The notes under the pieces were generated by a model. The model saw nothing but the letters and a program-made list of their open reading frames with translations. It was not told the origin of the DNA and made no database searches. From the NCBI RefSeq assembly GCF_014596725.1, contig NZ_JACVEG010000002.1, positions 1 through 64,000 of the forward strand: DNA of 64,000 bases, in the 5' to 3' direction. The stretch's first letter is position 1. Every line of letters starts with the position of its first letter. Below, one piece after another: positions 63,099-64,000 of this stretch. The stretch comes from Vibrio sp. Y2-5. GTDB taxonomy: Bacteria; Pseudomonadota; Gammaproteobacteria; Enterobacterales; Vibrionaceae. A program made the position numbers and the translations under genes.

Positions 63099-63718
63099 CG
63101 TATTTCCTTACTTACGGGAATCTCACTAGTTGCAACAATGCCTTCTGCATTGTTAGTCGTTAGCCATTGGTTATCTTTGGTTTCGAGCATGTAGGTCGTA
63201 TCACCAAAACGTACATCGAGATAGGTACCAGATGGGTTAGCCAGAATATGGAGCACTTTGAGCAGTTGGTTAATGGTGAACTCAGAATTGGATTGCGTGG
63301 CTATAATACCGAGACCAGCCGAACTCACCAACCATAGACCTGATGTTGTCGTTAACTTGAGAGAGGTTTTGTCTATGTTGGCTATATTAATCACAAGATG
63401 CCTTGGACTTGGTGTTTGATATTCAATCGCTACGCCATCACCTAATACTTGTTCAATTAAAAAGGTATATGAGTCATAAACACCGGCACACGCCATGGCT
63501 TCCAATATAGCCATGTAATTTTCAGCAAAAAAATCTCGGTCAATGTTTGTCATAACGGGGAATGTACCGTTGTCATACAGCACATAACCAAACACTTTTG
63601 AACCAATCACTTCTTGATTCATTTTGACCATTTCTTTAATCAGAGACTCTTGCTTTGCTGACAAGGCAATCGAGTAAAACAGCGAACTCATTTCATCATT
63701 TCGAAATAATTGCGTCAT
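63095..63718 (-). CDS. Phage-like structural hypothetical protein
   Basis: A 207-residue protein of unknown family. MTQLFRNDEMSSLFYSIALSAKQESLIKEM at the start, then mixed alpha/beta. Not recognised. Tightly linked to the neighbours (six bases after, four-base overlap before), as in phage tail modules. Confidence 0.55.
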   Translation of the reverse strand: MTQLFRNDEMSSLFYSIALSAKQESLIKEMVKMNQEVIGSKVFGYVLYDNGTFPVMTNIDRDFFAENYMAILEAMACAGVYDSYTFLIEQVLGDGVAIEYQTPSPRHLVINIANIDKTSLKLTTTSGLWLVSSAGLGIIATQSNSEFTINQLLKVLHILANPSGTYLDVRFGDTTYMLETKDNQWLTTNNAEGIVATSEIPVSKEIR

Positions 63719-63724
63719 AAGCGG

Positions 63725-64000
63725 TTACTCAAAAATCACATTGGAAACATCAAGTTCAGGCACAAACTTCATGTTATAAGGAGAAATATACGGATTGCTT
63801 TGCCATGAATCCCCGCCATCTAGAGAGTATTCGGTGATAATTTCAGCCGCATAAGGAGCATCCCGAACAATCTCAAAATATCGCTCAGGCTCGACATCCA
63901 TACCTACCCAATAAAAAACCTCGAAATTAGCTAAAAACAAACTCACGATGCTTTCTGGAGTATCTTCGACAGCCGTTGAATTGCGAGAACGTTTGATTCG
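63725..64000 (-). CDS. 5'-truncated phage-like protein
   Basis: The frame stays open to the right edge of the window (92 codons including stop), beyond the GTG at 63946, so the start lies outside. Contains FEVFYWVGMDVEPERYFEIVRDAPYAAEIITEYSLDGGDSWQSNPYI. Unrecognised; judged part of the tail-like operon. Confidence 0.5.
   Translation of the reverse strand, partial: RIKRSRNSTAVEDTPESIVSLFLANFEVFYWVGMDVEPERYFEIVRDAPYAAEIITEYSLDGGDSWQSNPYISPYNMKFVPELDVSNVIFE

Overview
The window is a stretch of Vibrio-type (Vibrionaceae) gammaproteobacterial chromosome. The thrS-infC-rpmI-rplT block, a YaiL/DUF2058 protein, a DUF3069 protein, VF530 and DUF3297 proteins, an AaaT-like acetyltransferase and the moderately AT-rich composition all fit this. 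I see no rRNA, tRNA or CRISPR array and no complete insertion sequence.

Layout. 0-11 kb: accessory genes, namely an AhpC peroxiredoxin, an AraC regulator divergent from an SLC13 permease, a TehA/SLAC1-type channel, an AhpD-like protein, a Cache-GGDEF cyclase and small hypotheticals. 11-23 kb: a tricarboxylate locus with a chemoreceptor, a second aconitase B, a CitA-like sensor kinase, a TctCBA importer, a PrpF-family isomerase and a CitB-like response regulator. The set reads as sensing, swimming toward, importing and isomerising a tricarboxylate (trans-aconitate is the best guess) and feeding it to aconitase. 23-25 kb: a DUF2127 membrane protein and the cystine symporter TcyP. 25.8-30.2 kb: a Fap-like functional-amyloid locus with an outer-membrane FapF-like barrel, an exported C39 peptidase, three secreted subunit-like proteins and a CsgD-like LuxR regulator. 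Two of the secreted proteins carry both a Sec signal and a double-glycine leader motif. 30-42.6 kb: an exported HAD phosphatase, then one long leftward set made of a Ser-type sulfatase, its radical-SAM maturase, MoxR, DUF58, DUF4381, BatA, BatB-TPR and BatD, with a divergent LysR gene and a REC-GGDEF protein nearby.

42.7-57.5 kb: small mostly leftward enzyme genes, unusually rich in GNAT acetyltransferases (seven in about 10 kb), with VOC, PhzF, GFA, ABM, CHMI, ASCH and 2-hydroxyacid dehydrogenase genes. The block abuts rplT-rpmI-infC-thrS (57.6-60.8 kb), a locus where many vibrios carry their chromosomal integron, but no integrase or attC sites were recognised. thrS has a leader hairpin whose seven-base loop copies a tRNA-Thr(GGU) anticodon loop, and infC starts at AUU.

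60.9-64 kb: a 320-bp region with eight TACCAAA/TTTGGTA heptamers, then an orphan gene and a leftward set of phage-tail-like genes running off the right end. This looks like the edge of a prophage next to thrS.

Gene starts were moved from the longest open frame to the codon best supported by a Shine-Dalgarno sequence where possible. All functional statements rest on reading motifs and family resemblance by eye; no database search was run.
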